From Acanthamoeba castellanii str. Neff (Eukaryota; Discosea; Longamoebia; Acanthamoebidae), in NCBI RefSeq assembly GCF_000313135.1, contig NW_004457410.1, positions 227,131 to 283,247 on the forward strand: 56,117 bases of DNA. Reading direction: 5' to 3'. The position numbers and the translations under genes are program-made. The notes under the pieces are model-generated. The model saw only the letters and a program-made list of their open reading frames with translations. It made no database searches and was not told the DNA's origin. The number at the start of each line of letters is the position of its first letter. Position 1 is the stretch's first letter. Shown piece by piece: positions 14,036 through 26,691 of this stretch.

Positions 14036-17000
14036 ATGATGAAGCTCGGCAAGAAGAAGACGAAGGAACCGGCGGCACCAGAGCCATCAAAGACGGGCCT
14101 GGCCAAATGGGAAGCCTTCCTGTCGCAGGAGCAAGTGCCCCCCTCGTCACCGGAGAAGGGCAGCAAGAAGGGCAGCAAGACCCCCACCCTCTCCAAGAAA
14201 TCGGCCGAAGATGCCAAGAAGGACAGCAAGAAGGAGAAGAAGGACAAAGACCCGAAGAAGGACAGCAAGAAGGAGAAGAAGGCCCTCACCGATAGCAAGA
14301 AGGAATCCAAGCGGGACAGCAAAACGGTGGAAGATGCCGCGGGAGTCGAGGGCGAGGAGGAGAAAATCGACCAGAAGATGGCTCAGCTCAAGGCCCTCGA
14401 TGGCTGGGTCACCTCCGCCCAGACTCGCGCCGCCGTTTCCCTTGCCGCCGCGAATGGCCCCGCATGGGCCGAGGGCGAGGAGGGCGAGGGCTCAGCCTCG
14501 GGTCCCTACTCGGAGAGCGACGAGGTCGATGGCACGGGCTCGCCCCTCCCGCGCAAGGTCCTGCGCCGCTCATCGGCGGCCTCGGTGGCCGACGCCGTCG
14601 TGGTCGACATGGCCGACGGGCGCCCCACGCTACGCGCCGGCACATTCCAGGGCATCGTCAAATGGCTCATCTTCCAGAACGTGGGCGATCTCAGCACCTC
14701 GTTCCTCCTCACCTTCCGCGCCTACGGCACCCCGCAGGAGCTGTGGGAGGCTCTCATGAACGTCTTCCGCATCATCCACGAGAAGGACCTCAAGGAAAAC
14801 GCACGCAAGGACATGCGCCGTCGGTACCACTCCACCCCCCCCCTCCGCACCCGGAACAAGGGAGCCACAAGACCCAACACGCTCGAATTTCCAGCGTGTT
14901 CCGGGTGGGGCCAAGACCATGACTCAACCGTGCTCTCTCTCTCTCTCTCTGCGTGTGTGTGTGTGTGTGTGTGCGCGCGCGCGCGTGTGCAGTGTGATCG
15001 CGTTCCTGGAGGAGTGGATCAGGCGGTTCTCCTACAGCGACTTCATCGAGTCCAACAAGAAGTCGCTCTTCAAGGACGTCACCAACTTCGTCAAGTCCCT
15101 CCCCGCCGAGGAGTCCCGACAGCTCAAGCTCCTCCTCATGAGGAAGAAGGTCCGCTTTCCCTTCTCTTCTCTTCTCTTTTGCCTCCGCTCCTGTTGCGCG
15201 GGAGATTCCTCCGCTGACACAACTTTTCACCTCTTTCCTTCCCTTAATTATCAAATTCCTACTTTGATGACGCTACCGCGCTGAATCGGAACCACAACCA
15301 CACCAGACCAACAAGAAGGGCGCCAAGGAGCTGGGTAAGCACACTCACATCCCCATTCCCTTCAAAGCAGCAGCGCACGCGTTACAACAACCACCACGAC
15401 ACCAACAACCACCAACAACCACGGCCCGCATCTAATCCCTCCATCACCATCACCATAACAATGCAGCCGCCGGATCGTCATCGCCCGTGATGGGAGGTGG
15501 AGGCAGCACGCTGGGCACCTCGTCGTCGAACGCGCTCAACATCTCAGCCAGCAGCAACGGAAACGGCACTGAGGCGCCGCCTCCCTCGCCCACGGCGTCC
15601 GCCGGCTCGGGCGTGGTGGCCCCGGCCGTGCCCGGCGACTCGCTCGGCGCGTCGTCGACGATCGTCCTCAAGCGTACGTCGGCCAAGGCCCTCGCCGTGC
15701 AGATGACCATCCTCGACGCCGACACCTTTGGTGAGATCAAGCCCGAGGAGATGCTCCTCGGCAACTGGACCCGCCCCAACAAGGAAGAAGGTAACCACCC
15801 CACCACCCACCTCTCATTCTGCTGCTTGACTCACGCGGGCTCACGCTCGTTGCGTGTCGTGTGTGCGTCGTGTGTGTCCCATAGTGGCGCCCACGTTGAC
15901 GTACCTGGCCAACTACTTCAACCAGTGGTCGTACTGGGTGTCGACGGAGATCCTCATCGCCGGCGGCGTCAACGCCCAGGTGCAAGCCGTGAAGAAGTTC
16001 ATCTCCGTGCTGCACCACCTCTTCTCCCTCAACAACTTCAACTCTCTCATGGCCGTCATGTCCGGCCTCAACCGAGCCTCCGTCTCTCGGTACTCCCCCC
16101 CCACCGGACCCCGAATCGGCACGCGGTGGGCGCTAACGCCACATGCGCGTGTCGTCGTCGTCGTCGTCGTCGTCGTCAGGCTCAAGAAGGTGTGGGCGAG
16201 GGTGCCGATCAAGTTCGTGGAGCTGTTCCACCAGCTGGAGGACCTGATGACGCCCCTGGGCAACTTCAAGTACTACCGCCAGCTCCTCGCCGAGTCCAAG
16301 GACAAGAAGCCCATCGTCCCCTACCTCGTCGTGTTCCTTCGGTACCGCCATCCCCCCCCCCTCCCCCTCCCGCCATCCCACGCATGTCCCGCCAAGTGGG
16401 CTCGTCGCTGACCAACAACGCACGTTGGCCCCAAATGACCAACGCCACAACTCTGCAGAGATTTGACGTTCATCAACGACGGTAACGAGGAGCGTCTGCC
16501 GATGCCCCAGAAGCCCGACGTCAAGCTGCCCAACTTTGAAAAGATGGTCCTCCTGGGCCAGCAGATCCTCGAGCTCGAGGCCTACCGCAAGGTACCCCCA
16601 TTCCATTCCACGCCCTTCATGCACACCTCCCCTTCCCCCCTCCCCCCCTTCCCCCCTTCCCGCCGGTACACGTCACGTGGGGCCAATCGTAACGTTCCCC
16701 TTTCTGTCTGACGCGTCGTGACCATCTCCAGGTGCCATACACGCTCGAGGGGGACAGCGCGGTGGCGACGGCGCTCCGGAATGCGATGTACTTTGACGAG
16801 GACACCCTGCACCGCCGCTCGCTGGAGCAGGAGCCCATCCAGAACATGGAGCCCGAGGTGGACTACCTCGACGACGAGGCCATCTCCAACGAGAAGAAGA
16901 CGAAGAATCCTCTCCTCGCCCTCCAGGTACCCACCTCCCCCACCTCCCTCTTCTTCTCTTCCCCCTCTTCTCTGACTTTAGTTCTGACACGTCATCATCA

Positions 17001-17179
17001 TCGTCGTGGTGGTCGTGGTGGTCGTGGTGGTCGTGGTGGTCGTGCAGCAAATGCGGGAGGAGCTGCTGGCGGAATCGAACGAGTTCGACTTTTCGGAGGG
17101 CAGCGAAACGTCGTGGGCGCAGGACGAGGACAAGACGGACGACGGGACGGCCTCCAAGCTCGAGGACAAGAGCGAGTAG
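14036..17179 (+). CDS. Ras guanine-nucleotide exchange factor (REM + CDC25 domains)
   Basis: RasGEFs load Ras-family GTPases with GTP. The N-terminal ~140 residues hold a repetitive Lys/Ser/Asp-rich tract (units like KKDSKKEKK) and then acidic sequence. A RasGEF-N (REM) domain follows: TFQGIVKWLIFQNVGDLSTS, FLLTFRAYGTPQELWEALM, IAFLEEWIRRFSYSDFIES. A Ser/Gly/Pro-rich linker leads to the catalytic CDC25 domain: FGEIKPEEMLLGNWTRPNKE, YFNQWSYWVSTEILI, FISVLHHLFSLNNFNSLMAV, LNRASVSRLKKVWARVP, PIVPYLVVFLRDLTFINDG. The tail is acidic. At least eight introns are present, one containing CT/TG runs. No PH, DEP or kinase domain was noticed. ATG ATG occurs at the start; I take the first. Large RasGEF families are typical of amoebozoa. 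Confidence 0.9.
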
Positions 17180-17599
17180 GAGGTCGGACTCGTCGCCCCC
17201 CCCATCGTCATCATCATCATCAGCTGTAAAAACAAGACAGAACCACCCCACCCACCACCGAAATCACGACGCGCGCGGAGAAGACGGTGGGGGAAGAGCC
17301 AAGGAAGAGAGATTCCAGTGGGAGCTGGTGGAGCTGCCGCAGACCATCGTCATCGGTCTGGTGTGCTCGAACGCCCCCTTTCTCTTCGCTGTCCCACTCC
17401 CCAACTTGTTTCTTTTATTTATCCCCCTTTGCCCTTCCTCCTTCTTGGCCTTTCCCCGTCCCTCGCCTCTCTCCACCCCCAACACACCCCCCGTAGTAGT
17501 AAACCACACGCGCTTCTGGTTTGGGGTACAAGCCACGGCGTGTTGGGTTGTGTGCGTGCCGTGCCGCTAACAATGCGCTTCTCGCCTCCTTGCGTTCCC
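17180..17599. other. Convergent intergenic region, RasGEF / copper ATPase
   Basis: 420 bp between two stop codons on opposite strands, so two 3' UTRs meet here. The sequence is pyrimidine-rich on the plus strand. No gene is supported. Confidence 0.5.
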
Positions 17600-20500
17600 C
17601 TAGTTGCCGGGCAGCTGTGCGTAGGGTGCGGTGCTGGTGAGGCGGCGGCGGCAGAACGAGGGCAGCAGCCAAGGCGAGGCCGGAGGAGCAGCAGACAGGA
17701 CGGGCTTCTTGTAGAGCTTGAGCAGCAGGGACGAGCACACCACCGACACGGACGAGAGCGCCATCGCCAGCCCGGCCAGCGCGGGCGGCAGGGAGATATG
17801 GAAGGCCGGGTACAGCACCCCAGCAGCCACCGGAATCGCTGGTTGGTGTGTGCATGTGTTGTGTGCAAGCGTATGAGCGTGTGCGCGGTGGTGCGGTGGT
17901 GAGATGAAAATGGCCATTGGGGGCACAGGATTCGGGTGGGCGGTGGGGCTGGCGTACAGCAGACGTTGTAGCCAAAGGCCCACATGAAGTTGAGCTTGAT
18001 GCGCCGGTAGGTCTTGGTGGAGAGGTCGATCGCCGTCACGACGTCGGCCAGATCGTTGCGCATCAGCACCACGTCGGCCGTCTCGATGGCCACGTCGGTA
18101 CCTGCCCCGACCGCGAGGCCCAGGTCGGCCTGGGCCAGCGCGGGCGAGTCGTTGATGCCGTCGCCCACCATCGCCACGGTGTGACCCTGCGCCTGCAGCT
18201 CCTTCACCTTGGCCGCCTTGTTCGAGGGCAGCACCTCGGCGAACACGTCCGTGATCTCCACCTGGTGCGCGATGGCCTGCGCCGTGCGGCGGTTGTCACT
18301 GCGCGTGCGGGAGGTTGGTGTGAGCTCATCATCATCAGCCGACGGCGTGTCTATGGCTTTAATTGGGGTGCGGTGGGCGTGCGTACCCGGTGACCATCCA
18401 CACCTGGATGCCCATCCGCTTCAGGTGCTGCACCACCAGCGGCGCCTCCGGTTTGATGGTGTCCGCCACCGCGATGCAGCCCGCCACCTCGCGCTCCAAC
18501 TCTGCATCATCGCCACACGCCGCATTGTCATCATCGGCACCATCATCGTTGGACGCCTTTGGCACCAAACGAATGGTGGTGGTGGTGGTGGTGGCTGGTG
18601 GTGGTGGGGAGAGGAACCGTTGGAGTCGCGCAGGAGGGCGACGAGCATGCAGGTCTTGCCCTGCTCCTCGAGGGAGCTCATGTAGCGCTCGACGCGCTCC
18701 GGGATGGCGAAGGCGTGGTCGCCCATCAGGAGCCGGTTGCCGATGTACACCCCGTACTCGCCCACGCGGCAGCTCAGCCCGCGGCCCGGTATGGCCTGGT
18801 AATCGCGCGGCTGGGGCAGCGCCGCCGCCGCCGTGGCCGTTGTCGGCGCGTCGGCCAGGGCGCGTAGGGCGTGAGCGTGGATGGCACGGCCGAGCGGGTG
18901 CTCACTGGCGCTCTCGGCGGCGCCGACGAGGGTGAAGAAGGCGCGCTCGTCGAGGTCGAGCTGGGCGCAGGCGTCGTCGACGCGGAGGAGGTCCGTCACG
19001 ACGGGCTTGCCGTGGGTGAGCGTGCCGGTCTTGTCGAAGATGATGGCGCTCACCTTGTGCGCCGTCTCGAGGGCCGCGCCGCCCTTGATCAGCACGCCCA
19101 GCTGGGCGGCGACGCCGGTGCCCACCATGACGGCGGTCGGGGTGGCGAGGCCGAGCGAGCACGGGCACGCGATGACCACCACCGACACGGCGAATAGGAA
19201 CGAAAACAGGAAGGCGTCGGCGCCGGCCTCGATCCACGCCTCCGGCACCACGCCCGTCAGGCACAGCGTGTACCACGTACCGAACGTGAGCAGCGCGAGG
19301 CCCAGCACCACCGGCACGAACACACCCGAGATCCGATCGGCCAACGCCTGTGTTGCGTGTGTGTGCACGGGTTTGTGAAACACGCACGCAATGACACGCA
19401 CCGCGCCGCACGCGTAGAGGTACCTGGATGGGGGCCTTGGAGGTCTGGGCCTCCTGCACGAGCTGCACGATGCGCGCGAGGGCGGTGTCGGCGCCGACGC
19501 GGGTGGCGCGCACGTGGATGAGGCCGGCCTGATTGATGGTGCCCCCGATCACCTCGTCCCCCTCCGCCTTGGTCACCGGCAGCGCCTCGCCTGTCACGCC
19601 GACGCTTGAGCCGCGCGTGTGGTGTGCAGCAGCAGCGCATGTGTCGTGTCGTGTCGTGTCGTGTCGTGTCGTGTCGCGTACCGGTGATCATGGCTTCGTC
19701 GACCGTGGTGCGGCCGTGGGTGACGCGGCCGTCGACCGGGATGTGCGCGCCCGGGAGGACCTTGAGGAGGTCGTCCCGCTGCACCAGATTGGCGTCGACC
19801 TCCCGCTCGCCCACCACCTCGTACCCGCCCTCCTGCGAGCACCGACCACACGACACACGGCACGGCACACACGACACACACACGACTCATTGTCAGGCAA
19901 CGGCGCGGACTGCGCATTGCGGGGGAGGGGGAGGGTGTACGTACCGTGGCGGCGGCGGGGGTGGTGGTGAGGAGGATGGCGGTGGGGGCCTGCAGGGACA
20001 GGAGCTTCGTGATGGCCTCCGAGGTCTTGCCCTTGGCCACGTTCTCCAGGTACCTACAGACCCGCAATTCATCAATTCGTTCATGCACCGCCGCCACCAT
20101 TGGGGGCCTACAGCTCCAGCCACGCATCATGTGTGTCGTTCGTGTGTACCGGCCAAGCATGATGAAGGTGATGAGGAGGGCGGACGTCTCGAAGTAGAGG
20201 TGGGAGGTGAAGTTGTCGTCGAGCAGGTGCAGCACGATCCCCAGCACCGAGTAGAAGTAGGCCGCCGACGTGCCCAGCGCCACCAGCACGTCCATGTTCG
20301 CGCTCCCGTGCTTCAACACTACATCCCCCCCACCACCACCAATCCACCACATCAGCGTGTCGACACATGCTTATAATAATAATAATAATAATAAGTAGCA
20401 AACATAATATGCTATAACACACAAACGCATAGGTATTTGGGGGGGGGAAGCACGGTACGGTACCCTTGTAGGAGGCGACGTAGAAGTCCCAGCCGATCCA

Positions 20501-22766
20501 GAACTGGACGGGGGTGGCGAGAGCCCACTGGACGACGGCGTCGATGGAGAGGTTGCGCACGAAGTAGTCCTGCTGCAGCATCTCGTGGGTGGGCTCGATC
20601 AGCATCGACAGCACCATGCTGATGAACACCAGGGGCGCCGTGAAGGCCAGGCTGGCGAAGAAGCTGAGCCGCCACTTGCGGATCTCCTTCTCGCGCTTGA
20701 GGGCCTCCACGCTGCCCTCGGGCCGGGCCAGCTGGGCCGCGTAGGGACCGGTCCGCTCGATCAGCTCCACCACGTCACGCACCCCCAGCTTTGTACTGTC
20801 GAACTCCACCTGCACATGTGCCCCCCCAAAGCGCCAACCAGAATTCGATCATTTGCCCCGGTCCCAATCATAAATCAAATGTGTTGCGATGGTTGTAGGG
20901 AACCTTGGCCTGCTTGGTGACGTTGTTGACGGAGGCGGCAATGATGGCCGGGTGCTTCATGAGGGCGGTCTCGATCTTGTTGACGCACGACGCGCAGTGC
21001 ATCCCCTCCACCAGCAGCGTCACCTGCGCCACGTCATCGACCATGTTAATGACGTGGATACCCCTCCACCCCAAACCACCACCACCACCACCACCACCTT
21101 GCTCCTTCATGCGATGAGGTCTATGTGGCCTCGTACCTGGCCCTGGACGGCCTTGTCGAGGCGGGTGACGGTGAAGCCCAGGTCGGCCATGGCCTCGCGG
21201 ATGGCGTCGGGCGTGGTGCCGGCGTGCGGCACGTACTCGACCTCGGCCTCCTCGGTCATGAGGCTCACGCTCACGCGCGTGACCGCCGGCAGGTGGCGCA
21301 CCACGTTCTCCAGCATGGCCACGCACGACGCGCACGTCATCCCCTCCACCCGGAAGAACACCGTGTCCTTCATCGCCGGCGCGGCCGACCCGCCAGTGGC
21401 GGCGGCCTCGTCTTCGTCGTCGTCATCATCGTTCTCCTGGCGGCCGCCGGCCAATGGGTGGTCGAGGGTGGCGAATGGGTCGGGCTGGGCCTTGGCCTTG
21501 GCCTCGCGCAGGGCGCGGCGGGCCAGGCGCCGCAGGTGGCGCACGAGGCCCGGGTCAGCAGCGGCGGCACCGTCGTCGGAAGGTTCCGGACGGAGGCGGG
21601 CCACGGCGTAGCCCAGCTCCTCGGCGGCGGCCACGAGCTCCGCCGCGACCGCCGCCTCGTCGAAGCCCTCCTCGGCGTCGTCTCCCATCCTGCACGGTAC
21701 GCGCGCAATCACGAGATGAGCTTCTTGTGCCACGTCACGCCCACCTGTTGGGCAACACCTAATGATGATGGTGGCCGGTACCTGAGGCGGGTGTCGACGA
21801 GCACGATGGCGGCGTGCTTGCGTAGGCTCACGCGGGCCACCACGACGCCCTTCACGCTCGAGAGGGCCGTCTCCACCATCCCCACGCAGCTGCCGCACGT
21901 CATTCCCTATCGCGCGCGCACACACGACGCACAGCACACAACACGACACGACACGCGATCAGTTGCAGCCACCTTAAGAGCGAGGGAGTGCGTGTGCGTG
22001 TGGTGCGCACCTGAACGGAGAAGAGGAAGGCGGGACGGCGGGCGGCCTGGGCCGACGCGGCGGAGAAGAGGGACGGGCGGGAGGGCGTGGGCAGGAGGGG
22101 CGCCGCGTCGGTGTGGGGCACCACCTCGGCCGACGTGAAGCCCGCCCCGCGCAGATCGGCCGCCAGGGCGCGCCCCACCTCGCGGGCCGCCTCGTCGGCG
22201 TCGAGGCCGCCGCAGAGCTCGACCCGGACGGCCGCGTGGCCGCCCTCGCCGACCCGCACCCGACTGGCGGCGGTCGAGGCGGACTGGCCATGGGCCTTGG
22301 CCTTGCCCTTGGGGTCCTGGGCGGTGGGCGGGTAGCCGGCGAGGGCCAGGCGACGCTCGGCCACGGACCGCACGACGGCCGCGCAGCCGCCGCAGGCCAC
22401 GGGCCACACGGCCACCACGACCTCGCCTCGCGATTGGTCATGGTCGCTGCCTTCGTTGTCATCATCATCTTCGTCGTCGGAGTTGCACTCATCGTCGTCG
22501 TCATTGTCGCGAGTGTCGTGCTGGCAGCGGGCGCAGCAACACGCGCACCGCCTGGCCACGGCTCCGGACGAGAGGAGGAGGGCGGCAGTCTCGTCGTCTT
22601 TGTCGCCGCCGTCGTGACGCACGGCATCACCGCTTCCGTAGGGGTCTACTTTTTTCTTCAAATTCTCGGCCGTGGGGGCAGCGGCCGGCGGGGCGAGGCA
22701 CCGGCAGTCGGGGCACCCGCACCCGCACCCCACCTTGGTCGGCGCGGTAGCTTGCAGCGACGCCAT
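17600..22766 (-). CDS. ATP7: Copper-transporting P1B-type ATPase (ATP7/CopA family)
   Basis: The protein pumps Cu(I) across a membrane at the cost of ATP. Its N-terminus has unusual Cys clusters ([10 protein letters not shown] and CACCCARC) and an Asp/Glu/His-rich stretch. Four HMA-type metal-binding segments follow: ACGGCAAVV (divergent), [29 protein letters not shown] and [15 protein letters not shown]. The core then reads [10 protein letters not shown] (actuator, split by an intron of GTGTC repeats), [18 protein letters not shown] (CPC ion site), [16 protein letters not shown] (phosphorylated Asp), SEHPLG (nucleotide-binding HP), [33 protein letters not shown], and the last helix [20 protein letters not shown]. 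All catalytic motifs are intact. About twelve exons. Loss of metal control or trafficking motifs cannot be judged. The start at 22766 ([11 protein letters not shown]) is the first ATG ahead of the first Cys cluster. The next gene's stop is only 117 bp upstream. Confidence 0.93.
19641..19676. repeat. GTGTC pentamer array in an intron
   Basis: About seven tandem GTGTC units inside the copper-ATPase intron that splits the TGEALPV actuator motif. Related units appear in introns of many neighbouring genes. Confidence 0.9.
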
Positions 22767-22882
22767 GGTTGGTCTCTCTCCGGTGGTTTGGTGGTCAGAC
22801 TGCCTGGTTGGCTGCGGTGGAACTTTCGCAGTACTGCAAATCGGCGACAGCAAAGAAAAAGAAAAGATGAGGAAAACACATT

Positions 22883-24545
22883 TCAGAGCTTAAGAGGGAT
22901 GCTGACGTCGACAGAGATCCAGGCGTGGTCCGACTGGGTGCCGGTGCCGACGGCGGTGCGTAGCACGGGCAGGGCGGCGGGGTCGAGGAAGAGCCAATCG
23001 AGCTTGCCCGCGAACACGCCCATGGGTCCGCCCGCCAGGGTGTGCTGCGCGCTCTTCTCGAACGGGTCAGCGAGTCGCGCCAGCGCCGTGCCCCGGCCCT
23101 TCAACAGCGCCGGCAGCACCCTCTCCTCCCACCACTGTTGTGAAACAGCCTCGGTCAGCCCTCGCTTCAATTGATCGTGGCTTGGTGCGGCTGTACGCAC
23201 GCATAAGACCCGCAAACACGCACGCACGCGCACGCGCACACGCACACAAAGGAGCCATCATGATAGGTGCTTACCTGGGCCTCCTCGTAGAAGAGGGAGC
23301 GGAAGCGATAGGCGTCGTTACAGTGGAACGGGGACAGGCGGAGTAGGCCGTGCCCGAATGTGTTCAGATCGCCGCCGATCACCACCCGGTCTTCGTCTCC
23401 GAGCTCGTAGCTCTGGTTGTGGGGCCAAGCAAGCGCGGGATAGATTTATTTACACATATGACACACACGACACACGACGAACGACACACACAAAGAAAGA
23501 GAGAGCCTCTCGTCAGGCAGCTGAACCCAGCGCCCGTGAATGCACGTGGGGGCGTACCTGAAGGTGCCTGACGACCCGCTCAAATTGGCGCACGCGCACT
23601 GAGATCCCGCAGCACACCTCGAGGTGCACGCTGCACACGCACAGGCGCCCGCCTCCATGGGGCAGTCGTACCATGGTCGACAAAGCCGACCTAACGCACT
23701 CCACGTCATCATCAACCGCTGATCAGCAATCAAGCGCCATTTCCCCCATACACTCCCCTAGACGTCAGCGTACCGGTCGTAGTCAAAGAGGTGGCGGAGG
23801 GGCACAAAGCGGTCGTGCTCGTGCTCGATGGCGAACCTCGTCAGGATGGCATTGCCCCACGCGCCCCGATGCCCCTCCCCTGTGCCGCAATCGCAACCGT
23901 GCCGCACACACGACACACAGCACACCGTCGATCAGCGGGTGGAGAAGGAAATGGAAAAGAAAGGAGGAGGAGAGGTGGGCGGTACCTTGGTAGGCGTAGT
24001 GCGGAGCCCAGATGCCTGCGAGGCCGAGCGCAGAGGCGATCTCGTGGAAGGCGTCGTGGGTGAAGGGCGTCGGGGCGTCATCGGGTGCGTGGCACCAGTC
24101 CACCTCCTGCAGGAGCACAACATCGGCGTCGAGCCTCCGCAGCTCCGTCACCACCTCGGCCAGCTTGTAGCTCCACGCACCCAAGGCCCACGCGCGCCAA
24201 CGTCAGCCATCATTCTTGGCATTCCAGAAACGAGAGCTGTGGGAGGGGGGACCTGCACCCAAACTCAATGTTCCACGAGACGATGCGGAGGCTGCCGCTG
24301 CGGGCGGGCGGCGCAGAGGCCGAGTCCCGGTAGTCGCACCGCACGATATGGCCCACCCGGTAGGGCGGGGTGGTACTCGTTCGAGTACTGGGCTTGTGGT
24401 CTCGACGAAGTTGGTGGGTGCGCAGGTGGGTGGTGGCGTAGTAGCGCCCCACCCGCCACCGGTGGAACCACCCCTGCCAGTGGTGGCTGCTGCACCACCC
24501 CAACGCCACCAGCGCGAGGGCAGCCAGGAGCAGCAGCCACACCAT
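22883..24545 (-). CDS. Membrane-anchored endonuclease/exonuclease/phosphatase-family hydrolase
   Basis: The N-terminus is a hydrophobic signal anchor (MVWLLLLAALALVALGW) followed by a basic region. All EEP-fold catalytic motifs are present in order: LRIVSWNIEFG, DADVVLLQEVDW, LCVCSVHLEV, VIGGDLNTFGHG, and GTQSDHAWISVDVSIPL at the C-terminus. This fold covers Mg2+-dependent nucleases, inositol-polyphosphate phosphatases and neutral sphingomyelinases. The substrate cannot be read from the sequence. The short length and N-terminal anchor suggest a lumenal or extracellular phosphodiesterase rather than a DNA-repair enzyme, but that is inference. About six exons. It reads the same way as the copper ATPase and ends 117 bp before it. 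Its 5' end faces the RhoGAP gene. Confidence 0.8.
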
Positions 24546-24752
24546 CCAACACAAGAAGAATTTAATTATTTAATTATTTATTAATTTGCTCTTTTCTTCC
24601 TGCGTGCTGCTGGACTTATAAGGTAAACAGTGCCTGTTGCCCGTTTTAAGCGAAAAGACCACAGACCACATGCCTGAGGTGTGGGAGAAGTTCATCGATT
24701 TACCGGGCCAAAAGGAACGCATCAACACGGAGCCTGAACAGAGGAGGCCATA
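24546..24752. promoter_or_regulatory. Divergent promoter region, EEP hydrolase / RhoGAP
   Basis: 207 bp between divergent starts, with an AT-rich core at about 24558-24590 (TTAATTATTT units) in otherwise GC-rich DNA. It probably serves both genes. A short open stretch from an ATG at 24671 stops before the RhoGAP ATG and may be a short upstream ORF. Confidence 0.5.
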
Positions 24753-26551
24753 ATGGAGACAACATCAGACAACAAGAAGACAAAGAAAAGCACCTCCAAA
24801 ATAGTGAGGCCATCAGGAGCAGAAATCTCGAACATGTTGTTGGAGGCGGGTGTGTCGCCAGGAATCCCACCCCCGCCCCCGCCCCGCCCCCTTTGTTCGA
24901 GGTGGCGCCCTTGCAGTACCGCCACAGCTCCCCCGGCTCCCTCAACAGCGGCACCTATTTCCACGCCCCGGCCTCGCCGCCCAGTACGGCGACCATGGGC
25001 ATGTCCCTGAAGAAGAGCCTGCGCCTCTCGCGCACCCTGATCAAGGGGCTGGGCAGCCAGCAGCGATCGCACCTCTTCGCACCCTCGCGTTCGACTCTCA
25101 AGCCCCGCGCCGAGGCCGCACAGACCTCTTCCGCTACTTCAACATCCACGTCGACATCAACCTCCACCTCACAAAACCGTACCCGCCCTCCAGCTCCACT
25201 CCAGCGCAACCCGACGCTGTCATCTTATTGTTTTCTTTCTTATATTATTTTTACTTGTTTTGATTTATTTGTGGAGAGAAGAGCTGGCAGCGTTGCAGGA
25301 GAGCTCGGGGTCACACGCGAGCAGGAGGCCCGTACTGGAGGGCGACGTGTTCCGCACCACCCTCGACGAAGTGCTCAAGGTGGAGCAGACCCGTCAAAAC
25401 AACACCTCTAAAGGTGAGGAGACTCCTCAAATATCGCTTCCTTCCCTCCCTCCCCACTCTGATGACGTTGATCGGCATTGACGACTGACGTGCGATCGTC
25501 CCTCAGGCGCGGGAGGAACACAGGTGCCGTACATCCTCACGTGCCTCCTGCGGGCCATCCAAGACCTGGGTGGGCTCGACTGCGAGGGCATCTTCCGCCT
25601 TTCGGGCAAGCAGACCGAAGAGGAGAACCTCATCAATCGGTACACCCTCACCACCACCATTCCTCCCTTGTATCCTCTAATCATGATGACAATAATGATG
25701 TAATGATGATAATAATTCTAACAATCTGTTAAAAACTGACGCGCTCACCTACGCACAGGCTAAACGAGGGGTCGTACCACATCGCCAAGGGGACGGACCC
25801 GCACGTGGTGGCCTCCGTGCTCAAGCTGTGGCTCATGAGCCTCAGCCAGCCGCTCATACCCCCTGGCCTCAAGTACACCATCGCACCGTCATAATTATCA
25901 TCGATAGAGGGTGCTCACGATGTGTGCGGCTGACGATTGGTGGCGGCCGTTGATGACGATGGCCGTAAAAATATTGTGCAGAGCGGCGTGCCAGGAGGCC
26001 AAGACCTCACAGGAGGCGCGGGATCTGGTGGACGGCCTGCCACCGCTGCATGGCGACGTGATCGACACGATCCTCGACTTCATGCACACCAAGCTGCTGC
26101 CGCCCAAAGTGGTCGAGCGGACCAAGATGAGCCCCGAGAACCTCGCCACCGTGTTCGGGCCGTGCATCTTGGCCATGGGCACCGGCCATCGCGACCTCGG
26201 TACGTCGCCTCTTAGGTGCGTGTGCCGTGCGTGCGTGTCGTGCTGATGGCCTCGAGCGTGTGCTCGTGTGCAGCCTCGACGATGAATGTACAGGAACTGC
26301 TGGCGGACATGAAGCTGCAGAAGGACTTCACGCTGCTCCTGATGGGATGCGGGCCGAAGAAACGGGACTTGCAGGTGCCGCCATTGCCGCTGCCCATCGC
26401 GCCGGGGGGCTGGGTGGCCGTCGGCCGAAAGCGGGGCTCCGGAACGCCCACGCCCTATGAGGGAGCAAACAGCCCCCTGGCCCGGTCTTCGCGAGAGCGG
26501 CGGGGTGGCGGCGACGACGAGGGAAAGGACACGGGTGAGGGTGCAGAGTGA
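24753..26551 (+). CDS. Rho GTPase-activating protein (RhoGAP domain)
   Basis: RhoGAPs accelerate GTP hydrolysis by Rho/Rac/Cdc42. The domain starts around VPYILTCLLRAIQDLGG and continues with CEGIFRLSGKQTEEENLINR, which holds the arginine finger. Then come VASVLKLWLMSLSQPLIPPG, VVERTKMSPENLATVFGPCI and LLADMKLQKDFTLLL. The N-terminal part is Pro/Ser-rich. It carries METTSDNKK.., a poly-Pro stretch, then SLKKSLRLSRTLIKGLGS, but these two pieces are in different frames. One missing C in a CCCCCG repeat (24882-24885) would restore one frame. The C-terminal tail (ARSSRERRGGGDDEGKD) is charged and low-complexity. Five or more introns. The start codon is the first ATG after the AT-rich promoter and is less certain than the domain. 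Confidence 0.82.
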
Positions 26552-26691
26552 AGACGATTACCGACGATGCCGAGCACGAAACGAAGAGAGTGCGCTGTCC
26601 GCGTGGTGCGCTGTATTTTTGACAGGTATTTATTTATTTATATTGTGTGTCGTGTGTGTCGTCGTGTGTCGTGTGTCGTGTGTGTCGTGTA

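Noticed and set aside
21125..22138. 337-codon plus-strand frame opposite the copper ATPase
   Set aside because: Antisense shadow of the HMA-domain exons; composition driven by GC-rich codons.
24671..24754. Alternative RhoGAP start at 24671
   Set aside because: The frame stops (TAA) after 27 codons, just before the chosen ATG; at best it is a short upstream ORF.
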